From assembly GCF_003590335.1 (NCBI RefSeq), contig NZ_MIET01000024.1, positions 186,001 to 250,000 on the forward strand: a stretch of 64,000 nucleotides of DNA, read 5' to 3'. Every line of letters starts with the position of its first letter. Within the stretch, counting starts at the first letter, position 1. The notes beneath the pieces are model-generated. The model made no database searches. It was not told where the DNA came from and saw only the letters and a program-made list of their open reading frames with translations. This document shows, piece by piece, positions 1 to 7,308 of this stretch. The DNA is from Pseudoalteromonas sp. MSK9-3. GTDB lineage: Bacteria > Pseudomonadota > Gammaproteobacteria > Enterobacterales > Alteromonadaceae. Both the position numbers and the translations under genes were made by a program.

Positions 1-289
1 GCCTATTTCTATTATTTTACTGACATTAATGGCGGTGCCATTGAGTGTGGTTAATCCAAGGCAGGGAAAGTTTGCTAAGTTAGTACCTGCTATCTGCTTA
101 TATCTAGGGTATTTCATTTTACTAAATGCGGGTAAGTTTTTAGTGGCTGAAGGTAAAATTCCTGCGACCGTAGGGTTATGGTGGATCCATTTAAGTGCGC
201 TGTTTATTGGGACTTATTTAATTGTGAAAGGGCGGCCGATGGGTGTGTGGATCAGATCGTTGTTTGCTAACAAGGAGCAACCAGCATGA
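1..289 (+). CDS. lptF: LptF, C-terminal part (LPS export permease), gene cut by window start
   Basis: This is the 3' end of the gene for one of the two inner-membrane permease subunits of the LptB2FG lipopolysaccharide transporter. The frame is open from base 2, so the true start lies outside the window. The visible part has three hydrophobic helices, around window residues 1-10, 22-40 and 57-75, as expected for the C-terminal membrane bundle of LptF. The stop TGA overlaps the ATG of the next gene (lptG), the usual translational coupling of this pair. The assignment rests mostly on the adjoining lptG and on this topology. Confidence 0.85.
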   Translation, partial: PISIILLTLMAVPLSVVNPRQGKFAKLVPAICLYLGYFILLNAGKFLVAEGKIPATVGLWWIHLSALFIGTYLIVKGRPMGVWIRSLFANKEQPA

Positions 290-1353
290 TGAAAACACTC
301 GATTGGTATTTAGGTCGTAGTATTTTACAAACAACCGGTTTTGCACTGTTGGTATTTGTTGGGATCAATACTTTAATCAAATATATTGAACAGCTTAAGT
401 CGGTTGGTCGAGGGAGTTATGACATGACAACTGCATTGCTATACACAGTGTATAGTATGCCTTCAGATATTGTGGTGTTTTTCCCTATGGCAGCGCTTAT
501 TGGTGGTTTAACAGGGCTTGGCGCCTTAGCTTCAAGCAGTGAGTTAGTGGTGATGCAAGCGGCAGGGATGTCTCGGTTACAAATTATAGGCTCAGTGATG
601 AAAACCGCCATAGTACTTGCGGTGTGTATGATGGCATTGGGCGAATGGGGTGTACCTGAATCTGAGAAGCAAGCTAAGCAGCTCAGAAATAATGCCATTT
701 ATGGTGGGGAAGTCTTCAATGCACAAAAAGGCGTATGGGCCAAAGATGGCAATAACTTTATCAACATTGATAATATAGAAGCGTCAGGTGATTTAAAAGA
801 TGTCAGTATTTATCACTTCAACACCTCTTTAGAGCTAGAGAAAATTACGCGAGTTGCCAAAGCGCAGAGTGTTCCACAAGGGTGGCAGTTTAGTGGTATT
901 GAAGAGGTGAATATGGGCGAGTCGCATATTGTTACTGAATACAAAGAGTCGATGCTTTATACCTCACAATTAACCTCTGAAAAATTAGATGTGGTGTCTG
1001 TAGAGCCTGAGTCACTCTCATTCAGTGGGCTTTGGTCCTATTTATCGTATTTAGAGCAGAATGAACAAGACACAAGTACGTATGATTTAGCACTTTGGCG
1101 TAAAGTTATGCAGCCATTTACAATTGCCGTGATGTTGCTGGTGGCGCTCTCATTTATTTTTGGGCCACTGCGTTCGGTCAGTATGGGGGCGAGGATCATC
1201 ATGGGCGTAGTGACAGGGTTAGTATTTCATTTAAGTAATGAAATATTTGGTCCTATCGTGATGGTTTACAATGTTCCAGCGGTGTTAGGTGCGGCCATGC
1301 CGAGTGTGCTCTTTATTGGTATTGCGAGTTATTTGCTACAGCGCAAGCAATAG
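286..1353 (+). CDS. lptG: LptG, LPS export ABC transporter permease
   Basis: LptG is the partner permease of LptF in the LptB2FG complex, which extracts lipopolysaccharide from the inner membrane and feeds it to LptC/A. The 355-residue length is normal for the family. It shows three N-terminal membrane segments (about 12-34, 60-80, 98-118), a periplasmic beta-rich domain (about 120-270), then three C-terminal segments (about 274-296, 303-325, 333-352). The start ATG overlaps the lptF stop by four bases. A bidirectional hairpin terminator follows directly. Confidence 0.95.
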   Translation: MMKTLDWYLGRSILQTTGFALLVFVGINTLIKYIEQLKSVGRGSYDMTTALLYTVYSMPSDIVVFFPMAALIGGLTGLGALASSSELVVMQAAGMSRLQIIGSVMKTAIVLAVCMMALGEWGVPESEKQAKQLRNNAIYGGEVFNAQKGVWAKDGNNFINIDNIEASGDLKDVSIYHFNTSLELEKITRVAKAQSVPQGWQFSGIEEVNMGESHIVTEYKESMLYTSQLTSEKLDVVSVEPESLSFSGLWSYLSYLEQNEQDTSTYDLALWRKVMQPFTIAVMLLVALSFIFGPLRSVSMGARIIMGVVTGLVFHLSNEIFGPIVMVYNVPAVLGAAMPSVLFIGIASYLLQRKQ

Positions 1354-1361
1354 CCAATGAA

Positions 1362-1388
1362 ATTAAAAGGCGCGCAGCGCCTTTTAAT
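1362..1388. terminator. bidirectional hairpin terminator between lptG and RDD gene
   Basis: Perfect 12-bp inverted repeat (1362-1373 and 1377-1388) with a three-base loop. It has an A-run on one side and a T-run on the other, so it can end transcription of both convergent genes. Confidence 0.85.
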
Positions 1389-1403
1389 ACAAGCACGCTA
1401 GTT

Positions 1404-1901
1404 TTAATCTAAGCTGTTGTATACTTTTTTATTTTCTTCTTTAGTTAAAAAGACGACTTCGGTCCCGCAAATCATATCTTGCAGCGCGCGCTTTTGTTTA
1501 AAATCAATTAAGACCAATAAATTACCTAGTCCTAGCACTGCGGTTAAGCTACGTAGCATTGCTTTTGGCCAGCTGAGTAAAGCGCCATCTGGCGTTTGTA
1601 CTTTAAGACGCCATGCTCGCATACCGATTGTTTGGCCACTTTTGGTCCAAAAGTAACTGAAAAAAAGCACACTGACTAACACCAATAAAATGGCTCGCAA
1701 TCCATATAATAGTGATGAACCTTGGATAAGCGCTGACACATCTTCATATTTGCCAAGAGATAGCACGCCAAAAGAGATGAGGCTCTGAATAAAAAACAAA
1801 TACATAATAGTGGTTAACATCGCAAATGCGATAACCACGAGGCCATCATACATTAATGATGCTAAACGACGTAAAAGGCCCGCTTTTGGAAAATCTGACA
1901 T
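1404..1901 (-). CDS. RDD family membrane protein
   Basis: This is a small membrane protein of the RDD family, whose general function is unclear; some members are linked to ion or osmotic stress. It begins with the typical cytoplasmic stretch in which an Arg-Arg pair precedes 'LASLMYDGL', the family's R..D signature. It has two or three hydrophobic segments (about 15-40, 65-95) and the motif T-x-G-x-R-A-W-R-L-K-V after them. I chose the internal ATG at 1901, giving 165 residues, because upstream residues do not resemble the family. It is convergent with lptG. Confidence 0.75.
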   Translation of the reverse strand: MSDFPKAGLLRRLASLMYDGLVVIAFAMLTTIMYLFFIQSLISFGVLSLGKYEDVSALIQGSSLLYGLRAILLVLVSVLFFSYFWTKSGQTIGMRAWRLKVQTPDGALLSWPKAMLRSLTAVLGLGNLLVLIDFKQKRALQDMICGTEVVFLTKEENKKVYNSLD

Positions 1902-2078
1902 AACAATACTCGCAGTGTGGCAGAGGAAACAAAGTTGGGTCATTCTACACAAAGGTTTTACCAATGGCGAAACCTATTAGATTTACTGCAAATAAGTGCG
2001 TTTAATCGTGTATTTGTTGTTTAACATATCATTCTTGCACAAATGTTAAGCAGTTGATGCAAATAAGCAAAAAACAGC

Positions 2079-2106
2079 TTGCCGGGCGGGGTTATATTTG
2101 TATAAT
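2079..2106 (+). promoter_or_regulatory. putative sigma-70 promoter of tRNA-Leu
   Basis: TTGCCG at 2079-2084 and a perfect TATAAT at 2101-2106 are separated by 16 bases. A start near 2113 would give a roughly 90-base leader before the mature tRNA at 2201. The rest of the 299-bp spacer 1902-2200 holds nothing else I can identify. Confidence 0.6.
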
Positions 2107-2200
2107 GCATGGCATAGAGACGAGGGCATACAAACAAAGCCTTAGCTCAAAGTGGTTTTTCTTTATTTTCTCTTGTTTTAGAAGATGAAAGAAAAATTAT

Positions 2201-2285
2201 GCCAGTGTGATGGAATTGGTAGACATGACGGATTCAAAATCCGTTGCCTTCGGGCGTGGCGGTTCAAGTCCGCCCACTGGTACCA
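2201..2285 (+). tRNA. tRNA-Leu (anticodon CAA)
   Basis: The 85-base gene includes an encoded CCA. The acceptor stem 2201-2207 pairs with 2275-2281, with one G-U pair. The anticodon stem ACGGA/TCCGT encloses a seven-base loop with CAA at positions 34-36. A long variable arm typical of leucine tRNAs and the T-arm GGTTCAAGTCC follow. It reads UUG codons. Its 3' part is duplicated 4.76 kb downstream, so the locus has served as an insertion site. Confidence 0.97.
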
Positions 2286-2589
2286 CTTTTTATAGCCCGC
2301 TGATTTATCAGCGGGTTTTTTCTTGTCTGAATTTTGAGTATGCTCCCGCGCGCGAGCTTTATCTGCTTTTCTACACTCTACTCCTTTACTAGTCGTTGTA
2401 CCTCGCCATCTCTTTCACCTGGCTGCTATCACGTATTTTACATTGTTTGGTATAAGGCAACATGACGTTATTAGCCCCACAAAGACAGTTGTTATAACTG
2501 GTACTCACACTTATCTGAACTAAACTCAAATAAATAGTGATCAGAGGATGAGTTGCGTGCAATTAAGACATTCAGTATTACTGTTTAAA
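2233..2589 (+). repeat. 357-bp direct repeat, copy 1
   Basis: This segment matches 6994-7350 at a constant offset of 4761 bases, without gaps and with about 18 mismatches by eye. It spans the tRNA-Leu 3' part from the anticodon loop, the tRNA terminator, a noncoding stretch, and the first 14 codons of the histidine kinase. Most mismatches cluster near 2418-2456; the tRNA and terminator part is identical. Together with copy 2 it bounds the accessory block. Confidence 0.95.
2296..2322 (+). terminator. Rho-independent terminator of tRNA-Leu
   Basis: An 8-bp GC-rich stem (2296-2303 with 2308-2315), a TTTA loop and a T-run of about seven directly follow the tRNA. An identical copy lies at 7057-7083. 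Confidence 0.9.
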
Positions 2590-2670
2590 AATTATCCTTG
2601 CCTTGCCTTGCCTTGCCTTGCCTTGCCTTGCCTTGCTATTCGTATAAAATACCCCCTAATTATCAATTGA
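2548..2670 (+). pseudogene. duplicated 5' end of the histidine kinase gene, out of frame into the CCTTG repeat
   Basis: The ATG at 2548 and the next 14 codons match the start of the intact kinase at 7309 (one synonymous change), with the same upstream AGAGG. After codon 14 the homology stops and the reading frame enters the CCTTG array. With eight copies it ends at TGA 2668-2670, giving a 40-residue peptide. A GTG at 2557 is an alternative start in the same frame with better spacing to AGAGG. With seven or ten repeat copies this frame would continue into the acyltransferase. It is therefore either a dead leader or the real start of a phase-variable gene that is switched off here. Confidence 0.7.
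2596..2635 (+). repeat. simple sequence repeat, CCTTG x 8
   Basis: Eight perfect tandem copies of the pentamer CCTTG lie six bases after the end of direct repeat copy 1 and just before the acyltransferase domain. Five is not a multiple of three, so gain or loss of one unit shifts the frame. Pure short tandem repeats at the 5' end of a surface-modification gene are the hallmark of slipped-strand phase variation in other bacteria. Confidence 0.95.
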
Positions 2671-2684
2671 TTGAGTATTCTATT

Positions 2685-4577
2685 TTGCAATTTAGAAATG
2701 ATATAAATGGACTTCGAGCCATTGCCGTTATAGCTGTTGTGCTATTCCATTTTAACGCATCTTGGATGCCCGGTGGTTTTGCTGGGGTAGACGTGTTTTT
2801 TGTTATTTCAGGATTTTTAATGACTGGGATAATATTCAGAGGCATAGAGCAAGAAAACTTTTCTATTTTGAAGTTTTATGTTGCCCGAGCAAACAGGATT
2901 GTTCCTGCATTAGCAGTGCTTTGTCTGGTTTTATTAGTGTTTGGGTGGTTCTATCTTACTCCATTAGATTACAGAGCATTAGGAAAGCACGTAGGGAGTA
3001 GTATGGGCTTTCTATCCAATATCATATATTGGAGAGAGTCTGGCTACTTTGACGCTGCTTCACACGAAAAATGGCTTTTACATACTTGGTCTTTATCTGC
3101 TGAATGGCAGTTCTACATAATCTATCCATTAGTCCTTGTTGCTATGAGAAAGTTTATGTCGTTAAAGGCTATGAAAGCGGCTGTTTTAGTTGGAACGGTG
3201 TTGGGCTTTATCTTCTGTGTTGTAGCTACTTATAAATGGCCTAATCCTTCTTACTATCTATTACCTACCAGAGCGTGGGAAATGATGATTGGTGGTGTTG
3301 CATACCTTTACCCGTTAAAACTCGCAGAGAATAGAAAGAAAGTCTTTGAATGGGTTGGGTTAGCACTAATAATCCTATCTTATATTTTCATTTCAAAAGA
3401 AAACTTATGGCCTGGGTATTTAGCTTTAATTCCTGTTTTTGGTGCGTTTTTGCTAATCCAAGCTCAAAGGAATGATAGTATTGTAACAGGTAATATAATA
3501 TTTCAATCATTAGGTAAGTGGTCTTATTCGATTTATCTTTGGCATTGGCCTCTTGTTGTTGCTGTATATTACTTTTCTTTAAATGAACAATTCATATATT
3601 TTGGTATTATCGCCTCTGTAATCCTTGGATTTGTTAGTAATAAGTATATAGAGGGGATTAATTTTAGAAATGACTTTTCTAATTTAGTGCAATATTTAAA
3701 GTGTAAACCTATTTGGTTTGTTTTTATGGTTGGTTTATTTGGTTGTGTGGTTTTTGCTAATCATGGTTTTATAAAGTTATCCCCTGATTCATATCAAGAA
3801 TTAATAAGTAAGTCAATACCGAGCCCATATAGAGATAAGTGTCATATTGGATCTTATCAAGAACCATCTAAATCGTGTGAATATTTTGGAGAAAACATAT
3901 CATGGGCTACTTTTGGAGATAGTCATACGGTTGAAATAGCATATGCATTAGCAAAAAAATTAGAGGTTAAAGGGGAGGGATTAAAACACTTTAGTTTCTC
4001 TGGTTGTAAACCATCATATAACGAGTTAGATAGCTTTAGTAAATGTGCTAAATGGTATAACGAAACGATTAAATATATAATTGACAATGATAATATAAAA
4101 AATGTTGTTTTTAATCACCGTTTCACAACAGGTATTTTTGGTGGTGATGCAAATAATTATCCTAATGAAAATAAATTTGACATTTCAAATGAATCTTTAT
4201 CTACAATTGATAAATTGGATGAGTTGATTTTTTTATTGGCATCTAAGAAAAATAACGTTTATATTTTTTACCCTATACCAGATCTACCAAGACCGATAAA
4301 TCAATTGATAGGTTATAAACTTCGCAATGGCGAAAGTTTAGATAATATAGTTGGTACGAAACTAAATTGGTACAAAAATAGAAATGGATATATGATTAGT
4401 CATTTTAACAAATCGAAATATCCAGCTAACGTTCATTTGATAAATCCTGAAGATGCTTTTTGTGATGAAAATAATTGTTATGCTGTAAAAGATGGAACTC
4501 CCTTTTATTTTGATGATGATCACCCCTCTGTCCTTGGTGCAAGAAAGTTAGTAGAAATGATTGAAGTATCAAATTAA
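2685..4577 (+). CDS. OafA/YrhL-type membrane acyltransferase with C-terminal SGNH domain, possibly phase-variable
   Basis: It probably transfers acetyl or another acyl group to a cell-surface polysaccharide or LPS. The N-terminal acyltransferase-3 domain (about residues 1-350) opens with D-I-N-G-L-R-A-I-A-V and L-F-H-F, and has about ten membrane helices plus the W-S-L-S-A-E-W-Q-F-Y motif. The periplasmic SGNH domain (about 380-630) has nucleophile Ser413 in GDSH and D610-x-x-H613 near the end. The TTG start at 2685 is chosen because family members begin close to Q-F-R-x-D-I-N-G-L. TTG 2667 or TTG 2598 are possible, and none has a good ribosome site. The frame is open back to 2589, through the CCTTG array. 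The 3' half is much more AT-rich than neighbouring genes, suggesting transfer. Confidence 0.85.
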   Translation: MQFRNDINGLRAIAVIAVVLFHFNASWMPGGFAGVDVFFVISGFLMTGIIFRGIEQENFSILKFYVARANRIVPALAVLCLVLLVFGWFYLTPLDYRALGKHVGSSMGFLSNIIYWRESGYFDAASHEKWLLHTWSLSAEWQFYIIYPLVLVAMRKFMSLKAMKAAVLVGTVLGFIFCVVATYKWPNPSYYLLPTRAWEMMIGGVAYLYPLKLAENRKKVFEWVGLALIILSYIFISKENLWPGYLALIPVFGAFLLIQAQRNDSIVTGNIIFQSLGKWSYSIYLWHWPLVVAVYYFSLNEQFIYFGIIASVILGFVSNKYIEGINFRNDFSNLVQYLKCKPIWFVFMVGLFGCVVFANHGFIKLSPDSYQELISKSIPSPYRDKCHIGSYQEPSKSCEYFGENISWATFGDSHTVEIAYALAKKLEVKGEGLKHFSFSGCKPSYNELDSFSKCAKWYNETIKYIIDNDNIKNVVFNHRFTTGIFGGDANNYPNENKFDISNESLSTIDKLDELIFLLASKKNNVYIFYPIPDLPRPINQLIGYKLRNGESLDNIVGTKLNWYKNRNGYMISHFNKSKYPANVHLINPEDAFCDENNCYAVKDGTPFYFDDDHPSVLGARKLVEMIEVSN

Positions 4578-4702
4578 ATTGTCTGGAAGATCTTGAATTA
4601 ACTCTTTTAGTTTTAGATCTTCCGTTTTTAAATAGAATACTTTCTTACTTCGGTCATATTTAGTATCTTTAATAAAATTATGCTTTGATAGCGTCTCTAT
4701 GG
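4569..4702 (-). pseudogene. 3' fragment of a winged-helix-type regulator gene
   Basis: The minus frame is open from 4702 down to a stop at 4569-4571, overlapping the acyltransferase end. Its peptide (about 43 residues) contains K-Y-D-R-S-K-K-V-F-Y-L, which resembles the wing of a MarR-like winged-helix regulator, followed by a charged helix. The frame meets the presumed end of the IS5-family element at 4703 and a stop soon after, so the gene was probably cut by that insertion. The family assignment is a guess from one motif. Confidence 0.35.
4585..4629 (+). terminator. putative terminator of the acyltransferase gene
   Basis: A 9-bp inverted repeat, GGAAGATCT at 4585-4593 and AGATCTTCC at 4615-4623, has a 21-base loop and is followed by GTTTTT. 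The long loop makes it weaker than the other hairpins in the window. Confidence 0.45.
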
Positions 4703-4769
4703 GGCCTTGTTGATCAAATAGCTAACTACCAATCAACTTCTAAGTTTTAACTCTGTTGCTGATATTTGG

Positions 4770-4780
4770 GCATACCTAGC
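4770..4780 (+). repeat. target site duplication of ISAs1-family element, left copy
   Basis: GCATACCTAGC is identical to 6016-6026 on the other side of the inner element. Joining the two flanks through one copy restores the 3' end of the IS5-family transposase, which then ends in M-P-K-Y-Q-Q-Q-S. Confidence 0.85.
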
Positions 4781-6015
4781 CAGGGTGAGATCATGAATGT
4801 ATTTTAAGCAATTAACACAACCTGTCTTGCTTTAATGGGTCAAACATGATCGTATACTCTATTTTTGAGTAACGCCCATTATGAGCCTGAACGTTTTGAC
4901 AAAACACTTTGAATTAATAGAAGACCCACGCCAAAAAATTAAAGTAATTTACCCTTTACACGACGTCTTGTTTCTTACCGTAGCAGCTATCATTGCTGGT
5001 TGTGAAGGCTGGGAAGACATTGAAGATTTTGGCCATTGCAAGCTCGAATGGCTGCGTCAGTATGCCCCTTTTAAGCACGCTACTCCAGTTCATGACACTA
5101 TTGCACGTCTTGTCAGTCGTGTTAACCCTGACGCACTTCATAAGTGTTTTGTACAATGGATGAAAGAAACCGAAACACTTACTGACAACCAAGTGATTGC
5201 CATTGATGGAAAAACCCTGAGGCGTTCTTATGACCCATCTGACAGAAAGTCGACTATTCATATGGTCAGTGCCTTCGCGTCTCAAAATGGCGTTGTAATG
5301 GGTCAACTTAAAACAGATGCAAAATCCAATGAAATTACAGCAATTCCCGAGTTACTTGATTTACTAGAATTGAAAGGTCACTTAGTAACATTAGATGCTA
5401 TGGGGTGTCAGACTAAGATAGCCAAAAAGATCATTGAAAAAGAGGCGAACTATCTATTTTCAGTTAAAGGTAACCAGGGGTCATTGCATCAAGCAATTAA
5501 AGAGGCCTTCTATACAGATAGTCAGAATGAACGTGCAGCCGCATACAGCTATCTGGAGCAACAACGTGGCCGCACTGAGTATCGTAAATATGACGTACTT
5601 CCAGCTGCACCATTCCATCTTACTGAAAAATGGTCAAAATTAACGACGATAGGGAAAGCAATTTACTACCGCATAGAGAATGGAAAAGAGCTTATCGACA
5701 CTCGCTATTACATTAGCTCTGCGCAATTATCGGCAGAAGAGTTAGCCAATCATGTACGTAGCCATTGGGCCGTTGAGAATCAATTGCATTGGGTTCTTGA
5801 TGTCTCATTTAGAGAGGATAACTGCCCAATAAATCGAGGTCATGCGGCAGAGAATTTCAGTACATTTAGGCATGTAGGACTGAACCAGTTGAAAAGAGAA
5901 AGTACCTTAAAAGCCAGCGTACGACGAAAACAACGCCGCGCTGCGATGGACACTGAATATTTAGATAAGGTGATCAGGGCTTAGCTGTTAACAGAATATT
6001 CACGCTCTCGCCCTG
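4781..6015 (+). mobile_element. ISAs1-family insertion sequence
   Basis: This 1235-bp element starts CAGGGTGAGATCATGAAT at 4781. The other strand from 6015 starts CAGGGCGAGAGCGTGAAT, giving imperfect terminal inverted repeats of about 18 bp with three mismatches. It is flanked by an 11-base direct duplication and carries one intact transposase gene. It sits inside the 3' end of an IS5-family transposase gene and is therefore the younger insertion. Confidence 0.9.
4881..5984 (+). CDS. ISAs1-family transposase (H-repeat type)
   Basis: This DDE transposase moves the surrounding 1235-bp element. Its 367 residues are full length for the family. The N-terminal part has the family's 'F..I.DPR' and 'F.HCKLEWLR' signatures. 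Candidate catalytic residues are Asp109 in A-I-D-G-K-T, Asp172 in T-L-D-A-M-G-C-Q and Glu299 in H-W-x-x-E-N-Q-L-H-W. No frameshift or stop is seen, so it could be active. It ends 31 bp before the right terminal repeat tip, and its stop overlaps the altered 3' end of the convergent IS5-family gene. Confidence 0.93.
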   Translation: MSLNVLTKHFELIEDPRQKIKVIYPLHDVLFLTVAAIIAGCEGWEDIEDFGHCKLEWLRQYAPFKHATPVHDTIARLVSRVNPDALHKCFVQWMKETETLTDNQVIAIDGKTLRRSYDPSDRKSTIHMVSAFASQNGVVMGQLKTDAKSNEITAIPELLDLLELKGHLVTLDAMGCQTKIAKKIIEKEANYLFSVKGNQGSLHQAIKEAFYTDSQNERAAAYSYLEQQRGRTEYRKYDVLPAAPFHLTEKWSKLTTIGKAIYYRIENGKELIDTRYYISSAQLSAEELANHVRSHWAVENQLHWVLDVSFREDNCPINRGHAAENFSTFRHVGLNQLKRESTLKASVRRKQRRAAMDTEYLDKVIRA

Positions 6016-6901
6016 GCATACCTAGCCCAGTCATTTTATTTATTGCCTTCACTTTAATCATCGTTTCAGTATGCTGACTATTGAATTGACGACTTTTTAG
6101 CTTATCACCCATTACTTGCTTAAAACGATACATCGCCGTCTCGGCAAGTGAACGAAGATGGTACCCTGAATTCTCTTTCCACTGCGCTAACCCTATTTGG
6201 TGCATCATAAATACGGCATTATTTCTGGGGTGTCCTTCTTCCCAGTATTGGGCATTGTCTCTTGGCGGTACCCGCATAATCGCACCTTTTGCGGCGACCT
6301 CCTCATAGCAACTGCGTGTGTCATATGCTCCATCACCTGTGACTCTGTCTATATTCCTACGCAGTGGCCTGATTAAATCGGCAAGGGCTTCTCCGTCTGA
6401 CACATTGACCATCGACAGCTCAGCACCCACAATATCGTGACTTGTCGCATCTACGGCCAAGTGCAGTTTTCGCCAAGTTCGGCGCTTAGACGCTCGATGT
6501 TTTCTCGTATGCCATTCACCATTTCCGTATACTTTAAGGCCTGTGCTATCGACTACGATATCTATAAAGCCTTTCCTTGCACTCTTTCTATATTGCACAT
6601 CAAGTGTTTTACTGCGTTTGCATAAACAGCTATAACCCGGTGATTGCAATGAGGCATCCATCATAGTGAGCAAGGAATTTACAAACCCTTCTAAAGCCCT
6701 GAGTGGCAAATGGAATACAGCTCTTAAGGTTAAACACGTTTCAATTGCTAAATCAGAATAGTAATTTGAACGACCACGGCCACCGTGTTTTTCGGTATTC
6801 TGCCACTTTGAGATGGCACTATCACTTAGCCAAATATTGATGTTACCGCGTTGAACCAAAGCACGGTTGTACTGTGACCAATTCCTAATTTTCTTCTTCA
6901 T
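5981..6901 (-). CDS. IS5-family (IS903 group) transposase with replaced C-terminal tail
   Basis: This is a DDE transposase. The motifs V-V-D-S-T-G-L-K-V-Y-G, G-D-G-A-Y-D-T and E-T-A-M-Y-R-F-K hold the catalytic Asp, Asp and Glu. K-R-R-T-W-R-K-L-H-L is typical of the IS903 group. The ISAs1-family insertion falls in the codon after L-G-M. The last residues now come from the end of that element (G-R-E-R-E-Y-S-V-N-S) instead of the native K-Y-Q-Q-Q-S preserved at 4747-4767. The protein is otherwise complete at 306 residues and could still be functional. However, its element's left end is now separated by 1.2 kb of foreign DNA. Confidence 0.9.
   Translation of the reverse strand: MKKKIRNWSQYNRALVQRGNINIWLSDSAISKWQNTEKHGGRGRSNYYSDLAIETCLTLRAVFHLPLRALEGFVNSLLTMMDASLQSPGYSCLCKRSKTLDVQYRKSARKGFIDIVVDSTGLKVYGNGEWHTRKHRASKRRTWRKLHLAVDATSHDIVGAELSMVNVSDGEALADLIRPLRRNIDRVTGDGAYDTRSCYEEVAAKGAIMRVPPRDNAQYWEEGHPRNNAVFMMHQIGLAQWKENSGYHLRSLAETAMYRFKQVMGDKLKSRQFNSQHTETMIKVKAINKMTGLGMPGREREYSVNS
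6016..6026 (+). repeat. target site duplication of ISAs1-family element, right copy
   Basis: GCATACCTAGC is identical to 4770-4780. The exact boundary is ambiguous by one base because the element end and the duplication share a G. Confidence 0.85.
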
Positions 6902-6993
6902 TTCACATCATGGGTTAAGGCATTTAATGATCTGATCGCACCAAACCAAAGAAGTTCAATTATTTAGGAAACAACGCCGTCAAACGCTACCAT

Positions 6994-7046
6994 TTCAAAA
7001 TCCGTTGCCTTCGGGCGTGGCGGTTCAAGTCCGCCCACTGGTACCA
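6994..7046 (+). pseudogene. tRNA-Leu 3' fragment (pseudo-tRNA)
   Basis: These 53 bases equal the tRNA-Leu 3' part from the anticodon loop through CCA. The 5' part (acceptor 5' strand, D-arm, anticodon 5' strand) is absent, and the upstream bases do not pair. It cannot make a tRNA and marks the right border of the accessory block. Confidence 0.9.
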
Positions 7047-7056
7047 CTTTTTATAG

Positions 7057-7083
7057 CCCGCTGATTTATCAGCGGGTTTTTTC
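7057..7083 (+). terminator. second copy of the tRNA-Leu terminator
   Basis: Identical to 2296-2322. It would insulate the kinase gene from transcription coming out of the mobile elements. Confidence 0.8.
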
Positions 7084-7308
7084 TTGTCTGAATTTTGAGT
7101 ATGCGCCCGCGCGTGAGCTTTATCTGCTTTTCTACACTCTATTCCTTTACTCGTTGTTGTACCTCGCCATCTCTTTCATTTAGTGGCTATAACATATTTT
7201 GTATCGCTTGGTATAAGGCAACATGACGTTATTAGCCCCATAAAGACAGTTGTTATAACTGGTACTCACACTTATCTGAACTAAACTCAAATAAATAGTG
7301 ATCAGAGG

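Larger units (their letters stand above)
4703..6978 (-). mobile_element. IS5-family (IS903-like) insertion sequence, interrupted by an ISAs1-family element
   Basis: The outer element has imperfect terminal repeats that begin GGCCTTGTT at 4703 and, on the other strand, GGCGTTGTT at 6978. Both resemble the IS903 end, which is recalled as beginning GGCTTTGTTG. Without the inner insertion it is about 1.03 kb, close to the length of IS903. Its transposase runs leftward and its last codons lie at 4747-4780, on the far side of the inner element. The nine bases outside the two ends do not match, so no target duplication survives; rearrangement or deletion probably followed insertion. The left end is less certain than the right. 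Confidence 0.7.

Noticed and set aside
2207..2392. Open frame across tRNA-Leu and its terminator
   Set aside because: It reads through a structurally complete tRNA and a hairpin terminator and has no protein-like character.
2596..2635. CCTTG array as a CRISPR or transposon end
   Set aside because: The unit is five bases with no spacers, and no cas genes or inverted repeats adjoin it. It is a simple sequence repeat.
6994..7046. A second functional tRNA-Leu
   Set aside because: The 5' half is missing and the upstream bases cannot form the acceptor or anticodon stems.
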